Assembly (NCBI GenBank): GCA_910575105.1
Contig: CAJTDK010000005.1
Coordinates: forward strand, 1-64,000
DNA: 64,000 bases
Source: Lachnospiraceae bacterium
Lineage (GTDB): Bacteria; Bacillota; Clostridia; Lachnospirales; Lachnospiraceae
Direction of reading: 5' to 3'
Made by a program: the position numbers and the translations under genes. Shown piece by piece: positions 45,620-54,415 of this stretch. How positions within the stretch are numbered: position 1 is the first letter of the stretch; each line of letters starts with the position of its first letter. The notes beneath the pieces were generated by a model. It worked only from the letters and a program-made list of their open reading frames with translations. It searched no databases and had not been told where the DNA came from.

Positions 45620-45633
45620 CGGGAGTCTTTTGT

Positions 45634-45769
45634 GTGCTGCTCGTACAAGTCTGTACATTTACTGCACAGGCCGTGAGAAAATGATACAAAAGAGAGCAAA
45701 AATCCCATTGCCCAAGGCAATTTTAAATGGATTTTTGCATGTTGCTGGTTCGGAGTGAACAGTAACGCT
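45634..45769 (-). repeat. Dispersed intergenic repeat, type B, copy 2 (inverted)
   Basis: On the minus strand it reads CGTTACTGTTCACTC ... ATGCAAAAAT ... AAAATTGCCTTGGGCAATGG, then TTGTATCATTTTCTCACGGC and CTGTGCAGTAAATGTACAG. It is the most complete copy, joining the parts present separately at 30526-30629 and 58451-58517. It ends one base before the -35 box of the next gene. Confidence 0.8.
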
Positions 45770-45770
45770 T

Positions 45771-45799
45771 TTGACTTTGGCGTTATCTTGTACTATAAT
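45771..45799 (+). promoter_or_regulatory. Promoter of the aldo/keto reductase gene
   Basis: TTGACT (45771-45776), 17-nt spacer, TATAAT (45794-45799). Strong sigma-A promoter abutting the end of a dispersed repeat. Confidence 0.8.
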
Positions 45800-45882
45800 G
45801 ATAAAATATTCGTACGCTGTTATTAACACGTCGTTGTATTAATTCTTGAGTAATACAATGCTGTACTGGAAGGAGCAGGGAC

Positions 45883-47061
45883 ATGCAGTATAGAAAGGAT
45901 AAGCATGGCGAGCCGGTATCTATCCTTGGATACGGCTGTATGCGTTTTACGAAAAAGGGAAACCGTTTTGACGTAGAAAAAGCGGAGCGGGAGCTTATGG
46001 AAGCGGTTAACAGCGGTGTGAATTACTTTGACACCGCATATATCTATCCGGGCAGCGAGGTTCTTCTGGGGGAGATTCTTGAGCGGAACCGCTGCCGGGA
46101 TAAAGTGAAGCTTGCGACGAAGCTGCCCCAGTACCTGATCAAGTCAGAGGCGGCACTAGACCGGTATTTTAGCGAGCAGCTTTCCCGTCTGAGGACGGAC
46201 TATATCGATTACTATCTGATGCATATGCTGACGGATATCGCTGCATGGGAGAAATTAACGCGGCTTGGCATTAAAGAATGGATCGAGAAGAAAAAGGCGG
46301 AGGGAAAGATACGGAATCTGGGATTTTCTTTCCACGGGAATACAGAGATGTTTCTTAAGATTCTGGATGCTTATGATTGGGATTTCTGCCAGATTCAGTA
46401 TAATTATATGGATGAGCATACCCAGGCCGGAAGGCGGGGGCTTAAGGCGGCGGCAGAGAAAGGGATTCCGGTCATCATCATGGAACCGCTTAGGGGTGGA
46501 AAGCTGGTAGACCTTCTTCCGCAGGCGGCAAAGAGGAAAATTGCGTGTGACGCAAAGGGCCGCACACCGGCGGAGCTGGCGCTTGGCTGGCTTTGGGACC
46601 AGCCGGAGGTGACTTGTGTGCTCTCCGGGATGAATTCCCTTGAGATGGTGCGGGAGAATGTAAGAGCGGCTTCAAAGGCGCAGGCGGGGGAATTTGCCGA
46701 AGAAGATTTTGCATTGATCGCGTCTGTCCGGGAGGAGATACAGAAGACCATGAAGGTTGGCTGCACCGGGTGCGGATATTGCATGCCGTGTCCGAAGGGC
46801 ATCGATATCCCGGCGGCTTTCCGGTGCTACAACCGGATGTACGCCGAAGAAAAAGGCTCCGGGCGGCATGAATATCTGCAGGTCACGGCGTTCCAGAAGG
46901 AGATGAGCCTGCCGGAGACCTGTGTAAAGTGTGCAAAGTGTGAGAGCCGCTGCCCGCAGCATATCGCGGTCAGAAAGGAGCTTAAAAAGGCGGAAAAAGC
47001 TTTGCTGCCCTGGTACTATAAGATCGGGGTGAAGGCGATTAGATTATTTAAGTTCTGGTAG
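45883..47061 (+). CDS. Aldo/keto reductase with C-terminal 4Fe-4S domain
   Basis: 392 residues. AKR barrel (1-~280): YGCMRFTKKGN, NYFDTAYIYPGSE (Asp/Tyr catalytic pair), Lys in LATKLP, His in DYYLMHML. The C-terminal ~100 residues carry ferredoxin-type clusters: GCTGCGYCMPCPKGIDIP and CVKCAKCESRCPQHI. Family members are annotated as oxidoreductases of uncertain substrate; the Fe-S tail suggests electron exchange with ferredoxin. GGAAGGAGCAGGGAC precedes the ATG. Own promoter; no clear partner gene. Confidence 0.93.
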   Translation: MQYRKDKHGEPVSILGYGCMRFTKKGNRFDVEKAERELMEAVNSGVNYFDTAYIYPGSEVLLGEILERNRCRDKVKLATKLPQYLIKSEAALDRYFSEQLSRLRTDYIDYYLMHMLTDIAAWEKLTRLGIKEWIEKKKAEGKIRNLGFSFHGNTEMFLKILDAYDWDFCQIQYNYMDEHTQAGRRGLKAAAEKGIPVIIMEPLRGGKLVDLLPQAAKRKIACDAKGRTPAELALGWLWDQPEVTCVLSGMNSLEMVRENVRAASKAQAGEFAEEDFALIASVREEIQKTMKVGCTGCGYCMPCPKGIDIPAAFRCYNRMYAEEKGSGRHEYLQVTAFQKEMSLPETCVKCAKCESRCPQHIAVRKELKKAEKALLPWYYKIGVKAIRLFKFW

Positions 47062-47118
47062 CGGATCATATTTTTACGGCTGCGCGGCAAGAGCAGAGAG
47101 AGGAAACGGAGTTTTAGC

Positions 47119-50100
47119 ATGAGTTTTGCACATTTACATGTCCACACGGAGTACAGTCTCCTGGATGGTTCCAATAAAATTAAAGAATGTGTCGCAAGGG
47201 TAAAGGAGCTGGGGATGGACAGCGTGGCAATAACCGACCACGGAGTCATGTTCGGGGTGATTGATTTTTACCGGGCGGCGAAAGCGGCGGGAATCAGGCC
47301 CATCCTTGGGTGCGAGGTGTATGTGGCTCCCGGCTCGAGATTTGACAAGGAAGCAGTGGGGAGCGGTGACGACAGGTACTATCACCTGGTACTTCTGGCT
47401 GAGAACGACCTGGGCTATCACAACCTGATGAAGATCGTATCCAGAGGATTTACGGAAGGGTACTACTATAAGCCGCGGGTTGACCTTTCTTTACTGCGGC
47501 AGTATCATGAGGGGCTTATCGCGCTGAGCGCCTGCCTTGCGGGAGAGGTTCAGCGGGACATCCTCAGAGGAATGTACGAGGAAGCAAAGGAGGCGGCGCT
47601 CCGTTACCAAGAGATCTTCGGGAAGGAGAATTTCTTTTTAGAGCTTCAGGACCATGGGCTTCCCCAGCAGCGTCAGGCTAATCAGGCGCTGCTTAGGATG
47701 TCCGGCGAGACAGGGATCGGGCTGGTGGCTACTAATGATATCCATTATACCTATGCGGAGGATGAGAAGCCCCACGATATGCTTTTATGCATCCAGACCG
47801 GAAAGAAGCTGTCTGATGAGAAACGGATGCGCTATGAGGGCGGACAGTATTATATCAAGTCCGAGCAGGAGATGCGTAAGCTTTTTCCATACGCGCCGGA
47901 GGCTCTTGAGAATACGCAGAAGATCGCAGAGCGCTGCAATGTAGAGATTGAGTTCGGCGTCACCAAGCTCCCGAAGTACGATGTGCCGGAGGGATACACT
48001 TCCTGGGAATATCTGAACAAGCTGTGTGACGAAGGCTTAAGGGAGCGGTATCCGGATCCGGGCAAGGCATTGACAGACAGACTAGAGTACGAGCTTTCCG
48101 TCATCAAGTCTATGGGCTATGTAGATTATTTCCTTATTGTGTGGGACTTTATCAAATACGCCAAGGATCACCAGATTATGGTGGGGCCGGGACGCGGCTC
48201 TGCGGCGGGAAGCATCGTGTCCTACTGCCTTGGCATCACGACGATAGACCCTATCAAGTACCAGCTCCTGTTCGAGCGTTTCCTGAATCCGGAGCGTGTA
48301 TCCATGCCCGATATCGACGTGGATTTCTGCTTTGAGAGACGCCAGGAGGTCATCGACTATGTAGTAAAAAAATACGGCGCAGACCGGGTAGTCCAGATCG
48401 TCACCTTCGGTACGATGGCGGCAAGGGGCGTGATCCGGGATGTAGGGCGCGTGATGGATCTGCCCTATGCGTTCGTAGATTCTATCTCGAAGATGATCCC
48501 CAAGGAGTTAAATATTACCCTTGAGCGGGCGCTTAAGGAAAGCCCGGATCTTAAGAAGGCATACGGCGAAGATCCCCAGGTAAAGGAGCTTGTGGATGCC
48601 TCCATGCGTCTTGAGGGCCTTCCCAGGCACACCTCCATGCATGCTGCCGGGGTGGTCATCAGCCAGAAGGAGATCGATGAATATGTTCCCTTGTCCCTCG
48701 GCTCCGACGGATCGGTGACGACACAGTTCACCATGACGACACTGGAGGAACTGGGGCTGTTAAAGATGGATTTTTTGGGGCTGCGCACGCTGACGGTCAT
48801 CCAGGACGCGGTAAAGCTTGCCAGTGAAAGCAGCGGGACGCAGATCGATATCAACGAGATTGATTATAATGACAAGGCCGTACTAACCGCTGTCGGGACA
48901 GGGAAGAACGACGGGGTATTCCAGCTTGAGAGCAGCGGCATGAAGAACTTTATGAAGGAGTTAAAGCCAAGGAGCCTTGAGGATATCATCGCGGGAATCT
49001 CCTTGTACCGTCCGGGGCCGATGGATTTTATCCCTCAGTATATCAGGGGAAAGAGTTATCCGGAGACGATCACTTATGACTGCCCGCAGCTTGAGCCGAT
49101 CCTGTCGCCGACCTACGGCTGTATCGTTTATCAGGAGCAGGTTATGCAGATCGTGCGCGACCTGGCGGGGTATACGCTGGGACGAAGCGACCTTCTCCGG
49201 CGTGCCATGTCCAAAAAAAAGGGCGATGTCATGCAGAAGGAGCGCCAGAGCTTTGTCTACGGCAACCCGGAGGAGAACGTGCCCGGGTGCATCGCCAACG
49301 GGATCGATGAGCGGACCGCCAACAAGATCTACGACGAGATGATCGACTTTGCAAAGTATGCGTTCAACAAATCCCATGCGGCAGCGTACGCGGTGGTAGC
49401 CTATCAGACGGCATGGCTGAAATATTACTATCCAGTGGAATTCATGGCCGCGCTCATGACCTCCGTGATCGACAATCCGGGAAAGGTGGCTGAGTATATC
49501 TATACCTGCCGCCAGATGGGCATCGATATCCTGCCGCCGGACATCAACAAAGGCGTCGGGACATTTTCGGTGGACGGAGGAAATATCCGGTATGCACTGT
49601 CTGCCATCAAAAGTATCGGAAGGCCGGTCATTGAAGTGATCTTAAAGGAGAGGGAGGATAACGGCGCATTCAAAAACCTGAAAGATTTCATCGAGCGGAT
49701 GTCAGCGAAGGAGCTGAATAAGAAGACTATCGAGAACTTTATCAAATCCGGCACTTTCGACAGCCTGCCCGGGACGAGAAAGCAGCTCATGGTGGTATAT
49801 GTCCAGCTCGTGGAGCAGGTGAACCGGGAGCGGAAATATTCCATGACCGGGCAGATGTCGCTCTTTGATATGGTGAGTGACGAGCAGAAGGCAGAGTTTG
49901 AAATCCCCCTTCCCGATGTGGGAGAGTACGAGAAGGAGACGAAGCTTGCCTTTGAAAAAGAAGTGCTGGGCGTGTACTTAAGCGGCCATCCCATGGAGGA
50001 GTACGAGGAGAAGTGGAAAAAGAATATCACACGGACGACACTGGATTTCCAGATCGACGATGCCAGCGGGCGCACGAAGGTACGCGACGGCGCGAAGGAG

Positions 50101-50589
50101 ACTGTCGGCGGGCTGATCGCCAATAAGACGGTCAAATATACAAGAAAGAACCAGACGATGGCTTTTATCACTATAGAAGATCTTATGGGAACCGTGGAGG
50201 TTATCGTCTTCCCGAGGGATTACGAGAAGAACCGCCAGTATCTGGAGGAAGAGGATAAGGTGTTTGTCAGGGGGCGGGTATCCGAGGAGGACGAAGCGCC
50301 GAGCCGCCTGATCTGCGAGGAGGTCATTCCCTTTGACCGGACGAAGAAGGAGCTGTGGCTTCAGTTTGACAGCAAGGAGGATTTTAAGAGCCGGGAGAGG
50401 GAGCTTTATGAAATCATTGGCGCGTCTGAGGGAAACGACAGCATCGTGGTATACTGCAGGGCAGAGCGGGCGATAAAGCGCCTCGGCATCAATCGGAACG
50501 TCCGCGCGGATTCTGGGCTATTGAGCAGGTTGACGAATTATCTTGGTGAATCTTGTGTAAAACTGATAGAAAAGGCCATTGAAAATTAG
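47119..50589 (+). CDS. dnaE: DNA polymerase III subunit alpha
   Basis: 1156 residues, cytosolic replicative C-family polymerase. PHP domain at the N-terminus (FAHLHVHTEYSLLDGSNKIK), catalytic palm acids D398 and D400 in MPDIDVDFCFERR, VGPGRGSAAGSIVSY, and HTSMHAAGVVIS in the thumb-finger region. Near 1000 the OB fold (KTVKYTRKNQTMAFITIEDL) follows the helix-hairpin-helix. As in other Firmicutes it probably acts with PolC, encoded elsewhere. AGAGAGGAAACGGAG precedes the ATG. The promoter of pfkA lies over its stop codon. Confidence 0.98.
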   Translation: MSFAHLHVHTEYSLLDGSNKIKECVARVKELGMDSVAITDHGVMFGVIDFYRAAKAAGIRPILGCEVYVAPGSRFDKEAVGSGDDRYYHLVLLAENDLGYHNLMKIVSRGFTEGYYYKPRVDLSLLRQYHEGLIALSACLAGEVQRDILRGMYEEAKEAALRYQEIFGKENFFLELQDHGLPQQRQANQALLRMSGETGIGLVATNDIHYTYAEDEKPHDMLLCIQTGKKLSDEKRMRYEGGQYYIKSEQEMRKLFPYAPEALENTQKIAERCNVEIEFGVTKLPKYDVPEGYTSWEYLNKLCDEGLRERYPDPGKALTDRLEYELSVIKSMGYVDYFLIVWDFIKYAKDHQIMVGPGRGSAAGSIVSYCLGITTIDPIKYQLLFERFLNPERVSMPDIDVDFCFERRQEVIDYVVKKYGADRVVQIVTFGTMAARGVIRDVGRVMDLPYAFVDSISKMIPKELNITLERALKESPDLKKAYGEDPQVKELVDASMRLEGLPRHTSMHAAGVVISQKEIDEYVPLSLGSDGSVTTQFTMTTLEELGLLKMDFLGLRTLTVIQDAVKLASESSGTQIDINEIDYNDKAVLTAVGTGKNDGVFQLESSGMKNFMKELKPRSLEDIIAGISLYRPGPMDFIPQYIRGKSYPETITYDCPQLEPILSPTYGCIVYQEQVMQIVRDLAGYTLGRSDLLRRAMSKKKGDVMQKERQSFVYGNPEENVPGCIANGIDERTANKIYDEMIDFAKYAFNKSHAAAYAVVAYQTAWLKYYYPVEFMAALMTSVIDNPGKVAEYIYTCRQMGIDILPPDINKGVGTFSVDGGNIRYALSAIKSIGRPVIEVILKEREDNGAFKNLKDFIERMSAKELNKKTIENFIKSGTFDSLPGTRKQLMVVYVQLVEQVNRERKYSMTGQMSLFDMVSDEQKAEFEIPLPDVGEYEKETKLAFEKEVLGVYLSGHPMEEYEEKWKKNITRTTLDFQIDDASGRTKVRDGAKETVGGLIANKTVKYTRKNQTMAFITIEDLMGTVEVIVFPRDYEKNRQYLEEEDKVFVRGRVSEEDEAPSRLICEEVIPFDRTKKELWLQFDSKEDFKSRERELYEIIGASEGNDSIVVYCRAERAIKRLGINRNVRADSGLLSRLTNYLGESCVKLIEKAIEN

Positions 50590-50607
50590 TGATATTTCAT
50601 GTACAAT
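50579..50607 (+). promoter_or_regulatory. Promoter of pfkA
   Basis: TTGAAA (50579-50584), 17-nt spacer, TACAAT (50602-50607), overlapping the end of dnaE; 52 nt from the pfkA start. Confidence 0.65.
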
Positions 50608-50658
50608 GATGCCGAGTTAAGTTATATTTTATTGAGATAGATGAATGGAGGGATTAAC

Positions 50659-51636
50659 ATGGGAGAAAAAGCAATTCGTACGATCGGTGTTCTAACAAGC
50701 GGCGGGGATGCGCCTGGGATGAACGCAGCGATCCGAGCGGTCGTGAGAACAGCATTGGGAAAAGGTCTTAGGGTAAGAGGTATCCGCAGAGGCTATCAGG
50801 GTCTTCTCAACGAGGAGATCATCGACCTGTCTGCCAGAGATGTGTCTGATACGATCCAGCGGGGCGGAACGATTCTTCAGACAGCGCGCTGCCATTCCAT
50901 GCGCACGGAAGAGGGCCAGCAGAAGGCGGCGGCGATCTGTAAAAAGTACGGCATCGACGGAATGGTAGTCATCGGAGGAGACGGTTCATTCGCAGGCGCG
51001 CAGAGACTGGCGTATTACGGAATCAACACCATCGGCATTCCGGGGACCATCGACCTTGACATCGCATGTACAGAGTATACGATCGGGTTTGACACAGCGG
51101 TAAATACTGCGATGGAAGCGATCGATAAAGTACGTGATACATCCACCTCCCATGAGAGATGCTCCATCATCGAGGTTATGGGAAGAGACGCGGGATATCT
51201 TGCGCTGTGGTGCGGTATCGCCAATGGTGCAGAGCGTATCCTTATGCCGGAGGAGCACGATTATAACGAACAGATCATTATAGAGGATATCCAGGCCTGC
51301 AGAAAGCGCGGCAAGAAGAACTATATTATCATCAATGCAGAGGGTATCGGCGATTCCATGAACATGGCAAAGAGGATCGAAGAAGCGACAGGTATGGAGA
51401 CAAGGGCAACCATTATCGGACACATGCAGCGCGGCGGAAGCCCCACATGTAAGGACAGGGTATATGCTTCGATCATGGGCGCGATGGCAGTCGACCTTCT
51501 CTGCGAAGGCAAGACGAACCGTGTAGTAGGCTATCAGCACGGACAGTATAAGGATTTCGACATCGACGAGGCGCTGAGTATGAAGAAGGAAATTCCGGAA
51601 TATCAGTACGATATTGCACAGAGACTTGCCCTGTAG
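50659..51636 (+). CDS. pfkA: ATP-dependent 6-phosphofructokinase
   Basis: Committed glycolytic step, fructose-6-phosphate + ATP to fructose-1,6-bisphosphate. 325 residues. LTSGGDAPGMNAAIRAVVR, GGDGSFAGAQRL (Gly after the Asp pair indicates ATP rather than PPi) and GTIDLDIACTEYTIGFDTAV. The usual TIDNDI has Leu in place of Asn here. MGRDAGYLAL and GHMQRGGSPT complete the active site. AATGGAGGGATTAAC precedes ATG 50659; an upstream ATG at 50641 lacks a site. Confidence 0.97.
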   Translation: MGEKAIRTIGVLTSGGDAPGMNAAIRAVVRTALGKGLRVRGIRRGYQGLLNEEIIDLSARDVSDTIQRGGTILQTARCHSMRTEEGQQKAAAICKKYGIDGMVVIGGDGSFAGAQRLAYYGINTIGIPGTIDLDIACTEYTIGFDTAVNTAMEAIDKVRDTSTSHERCSIIEVMGRDAGYLALWCGIANGAERILMPEEHDYNEQIIIEDIQACRKRGKKNYIIINAEGIGDSMNMAKRIEEATGMETRATIIGHMQRGGSPTCKDRVYASIMGAMAVDLLCEGKTNRVVGYQHGQYKDFDIDEALSMKKEIPEYQYDIAQRLAL

Positions 51637-51656
51637 ATTTTATTAAAGGTGATCGT

Positions 51657-52106
51657 ATGACAAAACAGGTATTACTGACCATCTCGGGACTGCATTTTGA
51701 TTCTTTCCCGGGTGAGGCAGAAGATGAGAATGAGCCGATAGAGGTGATCACTCCGGCCACATATTATTTGAAAAACGGGAAGCATTATGTGATCTACGAT
51801 GAGATGGTAGAAGGAATGCCGGGCACTATTCAGAATAAAATCCGCATTGCCGGGAATAATCTGTTAGAGATCAAAAAGAGCGGGCTCGCGAACACGAAGA
51901 TGGTCTTTGAAAAAGACAAGATCAATATGACCCAGTATGAGACACCGTACGGCGAGCTGATGATCGGCATCTTTACAAAGAATATGCTGGTTGACGTGAC
52001 AGAGAAGAATATTGATATCCGTGTGAACTATGAGCTGGACATTAACAGTGAAAAGGTCGCGGACTGCGATATCAAGATGAATATCCGGGCGAACGCCCCG
52101 GGATAA
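51657..52106 (+). CDS. DUF1934 (YwiB-like) beta-barrel protein
   Basis: 149 residues, cytosolic, no signal. VLLTISGLHFDSF, ATYYLKNGKHYVIYDE, TIQNKIRI and LMIGIFTKNMLVDV fit DUF1934, a small calycin-like barrel found in Firmicutes, of unknown role. TTAAAGGTGATCGT precedes the ATG, 20 nt after pfkA; they likely share a transcript ending at the terminator at 52119. Confidence 0.85.
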   Translation: MTKQVLLTISGLHFDSFPGEAEDENEPIEVITPATYYLKNGKHYVIYDEMVEGMPGTIQNKIRIAGNNLLEIKKSGLANTKMVFEKDKINMTQYETPYGELMIGIFTKNMLVDVTEKNIDIRVNYELDINSEKVADCDIKMNIRANAPG

Positions 52107-52118
52107 GACATAAGAAGA

Positions 52119-52145
52119 GGACAGGCAGAAAAGCCTGTCCTTTCA
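52119..52145 (+). terminator. Bidirectional terminator after DUF1934 gene
   Basis: GGACAGGC (52119-52126) / GCCTGTCC (52133-52140) with TTTC on the plus side and a T/C-rich run on the minus side, between convergent genes. Confidence 0.85.
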
Positions 52146-52173
52146 ATTTGAGAAAATAAGAAGCTCTGTCTTA

Positions 52174-52614
52174 TTAATTCCCGCGCAGCTTCGCGAGAAA
52201 GCCCTTTTTCTTCGGCGGAGCCTCAAGGGGGCCGCGGATGCCTCTGACCGCCGTGATATAGATGCCGCTGATGGTTGCCTTTACTTCTTTTTTAACCGGA
52301 ACCATCGGGAAGATCTCAGCGTCGCACATAAGGACCATAACCTTGGGACCGACCTTAGCCTTGACAACCGGTACCTTGGAGCGGCGCAGATACTTGGGCG
52401 TGCTCTCGACTACAATAGAAGGAAAGCCTGCGTCCTTGAGCCTTAGCCTGCCCTTGTCGATGATCAGCATGGATACCGTCTGTGCGGCTGCCGCCAGCTG
52501 CTCCTGCTGCTGAGCCTGCTTTTTTTCCGCTTTTTTTCCGAGAAAATATAATACTACACACGCGACGATTAGTACGATTAAAATCACTAATAATATGATT
52601 GTTACTTTACTCAC
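52174..52614 (-). CDS. Small single-pass membrane protein, function unknown
   Basis: 146 residues. N-terminal membrane helix (VTIILLVILIVLIVACVVLYF), a Gln/Ala/Lys stretch (KKAEKKQAQQQEQLAAAA), then a soluble domain with SMLIIDKGRLRLKDAGFP, KYLRRSKVPVVKAKVGPKVM and a basic Lys-rich end. No family recognised; composition suggests a cytosolic domain tethered to the membrane. GTG start preceded by AGGAGGTTCCCA. Own promoter at 52651-52679. Confidence 0.75.
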   Translation of the reverse strand: MSKVTIILLVILIVLIVACVVLYFLGKKAEKKQAQQQEQLAAAAQTVSMLIIDKGRLRLKDAGFPSIVVESTPKYLRRSKVPVVKAKVGPKVMVLMCDAEIFPMVPVKKEVKATISGIYITAVRGIRGPLEAPPKKKGFLAKLRGN

Positions 52615-52650
52615 TGGGAACCTCCTGTCTAACTCATTTTCACGAGATAC

Positions 52651-52679
52651 ATTGTATCATTCTTTCGGGACGAGTGCAA
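52651..52679 (-). promoter_or_regulatory. Promoter of the 52174-52614 gene
   Basis: Minus strand TTGCAC (plus 52674-52679), 17-nt spacer, TACAAT (plus 52651-52656), 37 nt before the start. Confidence 0.65.
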
Positions 52680-52800
52680 GTGATTTGGGATTTTAGGGGT
52701 TACTTTTATAAAGAAAGATTATATAATGATAACAGGAAGATAAGCGGCAAAGCGATCCAGAAAGTCAGGGCAGAGAATCAGCGAAAACGGGGTGGTGTGA

Positions 52801-54276
52801 ATGACGGAATCGATGATAGGCAGTATTGTGGAGGGCTACAGATGGGTTCTGGAGCATCTGTTTATTATCAATATTATCTTTTCATTACTGATCATTTTTT
52901 TTCAGAGGCGCAATCCCACTACGGTGTGGGCATGGCTTCTGCTTTTGTACTTTATACCGGTCATCGGATTTATCCTGTATCTTATTCTGGCGCAGAATTT
53001 CCACAAGGAACGGATGTTTAAGATGAAGGAGATCGAGGGAGAGATAAAATATGCGGTCAGGCGTCAGGAGGAGTCGATCTTTAGGAAGAAACTTAAACTG
53101 CGCGACCAGGAGCTTGAGCGGTTCAAGCGGCTCATCTTATATAATCTGAACGAAGGTGAGGCCGTGCTGACGGATAACAATGATGTCCGCATCTACACCG
53201 ACGGAGAGGACAAATTCAGGGATCTGCTGTATGAGATGGAGCATGCCAAGCGGTATATCCATCTGCAGTATTACATTATCCGCAACGATGAGCTGTGGCA
53301 GGAGATTGAGCAGGTACTGATCAGGAAGGCAAAACAGGGCGTTAAGGTAAGAGTACTCTTTGACAGCATGGGCTGCCGGGAGATGGGAAGAGCTGACTGG
53401 ACGCGTCTTCGGGCTGCGGGGGTGGAGGCTGCGGAGTTTTTCCCGGCGCTTTTGGGGAAATTCCAGCTGCGTATCAATTACCGCAACCACAGAAAGATCG
53501 TCGTCATCGACGGAAGGCTCGGCTTCATCGGCGGATTCAACATCGGGCGGGAGTATCTTGGGCGGAGCAGGAAGTTCGGTTACTGGCGGGACACGCACCT
53601 TTGCATCGAAGGCTCGGCGGTGACGTCGCTGGCGGTCCGGTTCGTGCTGGACTGGAATTATGCGGCGAAGGAGAATCTGTTTTTAGACGACAGTCTGTTT
53701 GAGATACCGGAGTATGTCCGCGACGGCAGGGATCCTGTCCAGATCATCACCAGTGGTCCGGACTCCAAGTACCCAAAGATACGTGATAATTATCTGCGGA
53801 TGATCCATATGGCGCGCAAGAGGATTTACATCCAGACGCCGTATTTTATCCCGGATGACAATATTAAAGACGCGCTTGTCATCGCAGCCAAATCCGGGGT
53901 TGATGTGCGGATTATGATACCCTGCAAGCCAGATCACCCCTTTGTATACTGGGCGACGTATTCTTACGTGGGCGAGATGATCGAGGCAGGAGCCAGGTGC
54001 TACACTTACGATAACGGCTTTCTGCACAGCAAATGTCTCAGCGTGGATGGACTGGTGAGCTGCGTGGGGACAGCCAATATGGATATCCGCAGCTTTGCGC
54101 TGAATTTTGAGGTGAACGGGGTGATATACAGCGCGAAGACCACGAGAAAGCTGGAGGAGGCATTTGAGAGTGATATCTTGAAGAGCACGATCATCACCAG
54201 AAAAAATTACGGTCAGAGAGGATGGACAGTGAGAGCGAAGGAGCAGTTTTGCAGACTGCTCTCCCCGGTGCTCTGA
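52801..54276 (+). CDS. cls: Cardiolipin synthase
   Basis: Joins two phosphatidylglycerols into cardiolipin at the membrane. 491 residues. Two N-terminal membrane helices (LFIINIIFSLLIIFF; VWAWLLLLYFIPVIGFILYL), then two PLD domains with HKD motifs HRKIVVIDG (~223) and HSKCLSVDG (~404, followed by GTANMD). GGGGTGGTGTGA precedes ATG 52801. A likely promoter (TTACTT, 16 nt, TATAAT ending ~52728) lies upstream. Monocistronic. Confidence 0.95.
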   Translation: MTESMIGSIVEGYRWVLEHLFIINIIFSLLIIFFQRRNPTTVWAWLLLLYFIPVIGFILYLILAQNFHKERMFKMKEIEGEIKYAVRRQEESIFRKKLKLRDQELERFKRLILYNLNEGEAVLTDNNDVRIYTDGEDKFRDLLYEMEHAKRYIHLQYYIIRNDELWQEIEQVLIRKAKQGVKVRVLFDSMGCREMGRADWTRLRAAGVEAAEFFPALLGKFQLRINYRNHRKIVVIDGRLGFIGGFNIGREYLGRSRKFGYWRDTHLCIEGSAVTSLAVRFVLDWNYAAKENLFLDDSLFEIPEYVRDGRDPVQIITSGPDSKYPKIRDNYLRMIHMARKRIYIQTPYFIPDDNIKDALVIAAKSGVDVRIMIPCKPDHPFVYWATYSYVGEMIEAGARCYTYDNGFLHSKCLSVDGLVSCVGTANMDIRSFALNFEVNGVIYSAKTTRKLEEAFESDILKSTIITRKNYGQRGWTVRAKEQFCRLLSPVL

Positions 54277-54415
54277 CAGAGAGCGTAACCGGCGCCTTGC
54301 CTGATGTGCGGGACAGAACGTGAAATATGTGTGAAAAAGGTTTTCATATAAGGAGGAATGTGATATACTCATTCGATATGAGCAGGATATATGAAATCAT
54401 AATAATAAGAGGTGT

